Below are positions 44,848-47,519 of a stretch of 47,519 bases of DNA, piece by piece (within the stretch, counting starts at the first letter, position 1; the number at the start of each line of letters is the position of its first letter). A program made the position numbers and the translations under genes. The stretch comes from Gammaproteobacteria bacterium. Lineage in GTDB: Bacteria; Pseudomonadota; Gammaproteobacteria; Pseudomonadales; Azotimanducaceae. A model generated the notes under the pieces. That model was given only the letters and a program-made list of their open reading frames with translations, did not search any database and had not been told where the DNA came from. Where the stretch lies: contig PBRP01000091.1 of NCBI GenBank assembly GCA_002726655.1, positions 1 to 47,519 on the forward strand, read 5' to 3'.

Positions 44848-45642
44848 ATGAGTGATTTTGAGACGATCCACCTTACGGTTGAGGAACACATAGCTACGGT
44901 TATCCTGGATCGGCCGCAGGCAAGGAATGCTCTTAACAGGCTTGCATACACTGAACTGGAAGCAGTTTTCAGGCAGCTGCAGGAAGACCCTGACATCCGG
45001 TGCATTATATTGTCCGGGAAGGATCCGGCTTTTTGTTCCGGTGACGATGTTAAGGAGTTGTTGACTGGTGACGCCAATACGGGCGGCCAAAGAATGCGCA
45101 ATGTGCGTCCGGGTACTACACCTGCAGCAACGGCAATTCTTGATTGTGACAGGCCAATAATAGCAGCCGTAAACGGTGCGGCTGTAGGTTGGGGAATGGA
45201 TCTGTCTCTATTTGCTGATTTCCGTATCGCCTCTGAGAAAGCCAGGTTCGGTGAGCTGTTTGTAAAGCGCGGTCTTGTCAGTGATGTTGGTGGCCTGCTG
45301 AGACTGCCCAAACTTGTTGGGCCGCAGAAAGCCGCTGAACTTCTGTTTACGGGCGATATTATCGATGCGTCAACCGCCAAGGAAATAGGCCTGGTTCTCG
45401 ATATTGTTCCCCACGAGCAGTTAATGGAAAAAGCGAAAGCCCTGGCGGTAAAAATAGCATCCAACCCACCAATGGCAGTACGATACCTGAAAGAGGGCCT
45501 GCGCCGTTCATACCACGGCGACTACCAGGATACAGGAAACTGGGTAGCGCAGACGCTGGCTATACTTTTTCAGACGGAAGATCATCGTGAGGGGGTTGCA
45601 AGTTTTCTCGAAAAGAGGGAGCCAAAATTTACTGGTCGATGA
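44848..45642 (+). CDS. Enoyl-CoA hydratase/isomerase
   Basis: The 264-residue crotonase has the oxyanion-hole pairs FCSGDDVKE and NGAAVGWGMDLSL, and a catalytic-type Glu in FGELFVKRGLVSDVGG. Only this second glutamate position is kept, so isomerase or another crotonase activity is as likely as hydration. The start ATG 44848 has AAAAGGAAACAG upstream. It lies 95 bases after the acyl-CoA dehydrogenase and 162 before the ligase, consistent with one catabolic unit. Confidence 0.88.
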   Translation: MSDFETIHLTVEEHIATVILDRPQARNALNRLAYTELEAVFRQLQEDPDIRCIILSGKDPAFCSGDDVKELLTGDANTGGQRMRNVRPGTTPAATAILDCDRPIIAAVNGAAVGWGMDLSLFADFRIASEKARFGELFVKRGLVSDVGGLLRLPKLVGPQKAAELLFTGDIIDASTAKEIGLVLDIVPHEQLMEKAKALAVKIASNPPMAVRYLKEGLRRSYHGDYQDTGNWVAQTLAILFQTEDHREGVASFLEKREPKFTGR

Positions 45643-45804
45643 TCCAGAGATACAATTTTCCATATAAGGACACTTAATTTCAACCACGTCAGGGCTTTAA
45701 TGTCCTCGCTTCGATACCGGATAGTCTGCTGCTGCAGATATCGCGGAAACAAACGGCAACAATTTGTAGCAACTTAGAATGACACAGCGAGAAGGAAATA
45801 ATTA

Positions 45805-47364
45805 ATGGCAGTACTAATGCAACCTCATGCGGATTCAAAACCTGATGAAGTGGCTCTGGTGGATGAGTTTGGTGAAATCAGCTGGAGAGAATATAACAGC
45901 AGGGTGAATCAACTTATTCACGCCCTGAGGGAAGCTGGTCTTCAGCCCGGAGATACCTTTGCTGTACTGAGCGGAAATCGCCGTGAGTATTACGAGGCTT
46001 TTGCAGCTGCCGCACATGGGGGCTGGCTGCTGGTTCCGGTTAATTGGCATTTGGTGGCTGAAGAAGTTGCCTATGTTCTGGCTGATTCAAATGCAAAAGC
46101 ATTTCTGGTTGACTCAAGGTTTTCTGAGTTAGGGCAGGCTACATTACAGCGTGGAGACAGACCGTCGCTTAACGCTTCTGTCATCATTGGTGGTGATATA
46201 GAAGGTTTCGAAAGTTACGAAAACTTTATTGGGTCAGCTGATGAGTCAGAGCCAGGTGATCAGACTATGGGAGGTCCGATGTTTTATACATCGGGTACCA
46301 CGGGAAAGCCAAAGGGCGTAAAAAGCGGACTGTCACAAAGTGGTACGCCCCTCGAAATGCTGAAAATGATGTCCGATGGAATGACTGAAATGCTGGGGCT
46401 GCCTGCGGGTGGTCGAACGCTTCTCTGTGGTCCTGTCTATCACTCCGCCCAGTGGGCATTTTCATTCCTGCCCCTGCTGACCGGGGGAAGTGTGGTGATG
46501 AGACACCACTTCGATGCAGAAGAAGTCCTGGCATTGGTAGATAAACATAAAATCACCAATGTGCACCTGGTGCCCACCCAGTTTATACGAATGCTGCGAC
46601 TGGATGAGGGGATAAGGACCAGGTTCAGTGGACAGAGCCTGACCACCGTCTGGCATGGTGCGGCACCTTGTCCACCAAAAATTAAGAGCGAGATGATTGA
46701 CTGGTGGGGACCAATAATCTCTGAGTACTATGGGTCGACCGAAGGTTCCATCGTAACAACGGTCAACTCGGAGGACTGGCTGGCTAAACCAGGCACACTT
46801 GGGAAACCCGTGGAAATTATGGAAGTAATGGTCATAAAGGAAGATGGGAGCCGCTGTGCAACGGGTGAATCTGGTCAGCTCTACGTTAAAAATATCATGG
46901 GCTCAGATTTTGAGTACCATAATGATCCTGACAAGACTAAAAAGGCGCACCTGGAACCAGGGGTATTTACTTTTGGTGATATTGGTTACCTGGATGAGGA
47001 GGGTTATCTCTTCATGAGTGACCGAAAGATCGACATGATCATATCTGGTGGTGTCAACATATATCCGGCGGAAATTGAATCTGTGCTCATTGGCCACCCG
47101 GCAGTAGTCGATGCTGCGGTATTCGGGATACCGAATGATGAGTTCGGTGAAGAAGTGAAAGGCGCCGTTGAACTGGTGACAGGAGCAATGGTGGGCGATG
47201 TGCTTGAAGAAGAGCTGATCGCCCATTGCAAGGAGAACCTCGCAGGGTTTAAGGCGCCGAAATCAATTGATTTCGAGGAGTCGCTTCCCCGTCATCCTAC
47301 GGGCAAACTCCTGAAGCGGTTGCTTCGGGACAAATACTGGCAAGAGTCAGGCAGAAACATTTGA
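45805..47364 (+). CDS. Acyl-CoA synthetase (AMP-forming), FadD-like, paralogue of 29724-31274
   Basis: The 519-residue ANL ligase has YTSGTTGKPKGV, EYYGSTEG, GDIGYLDEEGYLFMSDRKIDMIISGG and the catalytic lysine in PTGKLLKR. It shares long conserved blocks with the ligase at 29724-31274, such as AAPCPP and WWGPI. It would activate the free acid for the dehydrogenase and hydratase encoded just upstream. The start ATG 45805 has AGAAGGAAATAATTA upstream. Substrate class (branched, aromatic side chain or steroid side chain) is open. Confidence 0.9.
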   Translation: MAVLMQPHADSKPDEVALVDEFGEISWREYNSRVNQLIHALREAGLQPGDTFAVLSGNRREYYEAFAAAAHGGWLLVPVNWHLVAEEVAYVLADSNAKAFLVDSRFSELGQATLQRGDRPSLNASVIIGGDIEGFESYENFIGSADESEPGDQTMGGPMFYTSGTTGKPKGVKSGLSQSGTPLEMLKMMSDGMTEMLGLPAGGRTLLCGPVYHSAQWAFSFLPLLTGGSVVMRHHFDAEEVLALVDKHKITNVHLVPTQFIRMLRLDEGIRTRFSGQSLTTVWHGAAPCPPKIKSEMIDWWGPIISEYYGSTEGSIVTTVNSEDWLAKPGTLGKPVEIMEVMVIKEDGSRCATGESGQLYVKNIMGSDFEYHNDPDKTKKAHLEPGVFTFGDIGYLDEEGYLFMSDRKIDMIISGGVNIYPAEIESVLIGHPAVVDAAVFGIPNDEFGEEVKGAVELVTGAMVGDVLEEELIAHCKENLAGFKAPKSIDFEESLPRHPTGKLLKRLLRDKYWQESGRNI

Positions 47365-47464
47365 GCCGGGCCATTCATGGTGTCGGTCCGTAAGTGAATT
47401 AGAAGAGGCGCTGGTGAAGATGTATCATGCCGCGCAAATACACTATTAGTATCAGGAGGTCGAG

Positions 47465-47519
47465 ATGTCGGTTAACCGTCAATGGTTGTTAAAAGAACGT
47501 CCCCAGGGAATGCTGGGAG
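47465..47519 (+). CDS. CurA/YncB-like NADP-dependent oxidoreductase, 5' end only
   Basis: The window ends 18 codons into this gene. MSVNRQWLLKERPQGMLG matches the N terminus of the zinc-free MDR family of curcumin/alkenal reductases, which reduce conjugated double bonds with NADPH. The start ATG 47465 has a strong CAGGAGGTCGAG site. It follows the ligase by 100 bases, so it is probably part of the same catabolic unit. The 100-base gap holds nothing else I can name. Confidence 0.65.
   Translation, partial: MSVNRQWLLKERPQGMLG

Overview
The window looks like a chromosomal segment of a free-living, probably marine, gammaproteobacterium of moderate GC content. The basis is gene order and protein family: tRNA-Leu/tig/clpP/clpX/lon/hupB/ppiD, mltD/yafS-like/rnhA/dnaQ, NfuA, class I AroG, GlnS and B12-dependent MetH all have gammaproteobacterial form. 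The genus cannot be set from the sequence alone. There is no phage, plasmid, CRISPR array, integrase or transposase gene.

Layout. 1-8901: a tRNA-Leu end, then the protein quality-control block tig-clpP-clpX-lon-hupB-ppiD, with terminators after clpX and hupB and an array of seven 24-bp direct repeats before ppiD. 8960-16141: cell-wall lytic transglycosylase mltD, a yafS-like methyltransferase, rnhA/dnaQ (overlapping), nudC, an SCP2 protein, sohB and an AcuI-type reductase. 16166-22311 (minus strand): metH, an MFS carrier and a CPA2 antiporter. 22534-24909: nfuA, then aroG (minus strand) behind a leader that reads as a ribosome-mediated attenuator. 24910-29664: an amber-interrupted metallophosphoesterase, a TSUP carrier, glnS and a PLP-dependent dehydratase. 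29724-37785: an accessory region with two acyl-CoA ligases, a GIY-YIG protein, a short selenoprotein of the SelW/Rdx type with an in-frame UGA, a methyltransferase, an ACT-like protein, a DsrE/crotonase pair and a protein with a degenerate PP-loop. 38027-43420: a SHMT-family enzyme, a phosphohexomutase and a PEP-synthase/rifampin-phosphotransferase-like protein. 43580-47519: an acyl-CoA dehydrogenase, enoyl-CoA hydratase, acyl-CoA ligase and the start of a CurA-type reductase, probably a beta-oxidation-like catabolic module.

Three points stand out. (1) A 73-residue gene at 31935-32156 (minus) was hidden because codon 11 is UGA. It has the C-x-x-U motif of SelW-like redox proteins and a small stem-loop with a G at the start of its loop 22 nt downstream, so it is most likely a selenoprotein. 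(2) aroG is preceded by a 34-codon leader peptide ending in a Phe-Trp-Tyr-rich stretch, then mutually exclusive hairpins and a strong intrinsic terminator, suggesting attenuation by aromatic amino acid supply. (3) Several small dispersed elements are present: a pair of about 145-bp elements sharing an exact hairpin core (one forms the glnS 5' leader), a 139-bp palindromic element, and two related 15-bp minisatellites at gene edges.

All functional calls rest on recognised motifs and family resemblance read by eye. No database or folding program was run.
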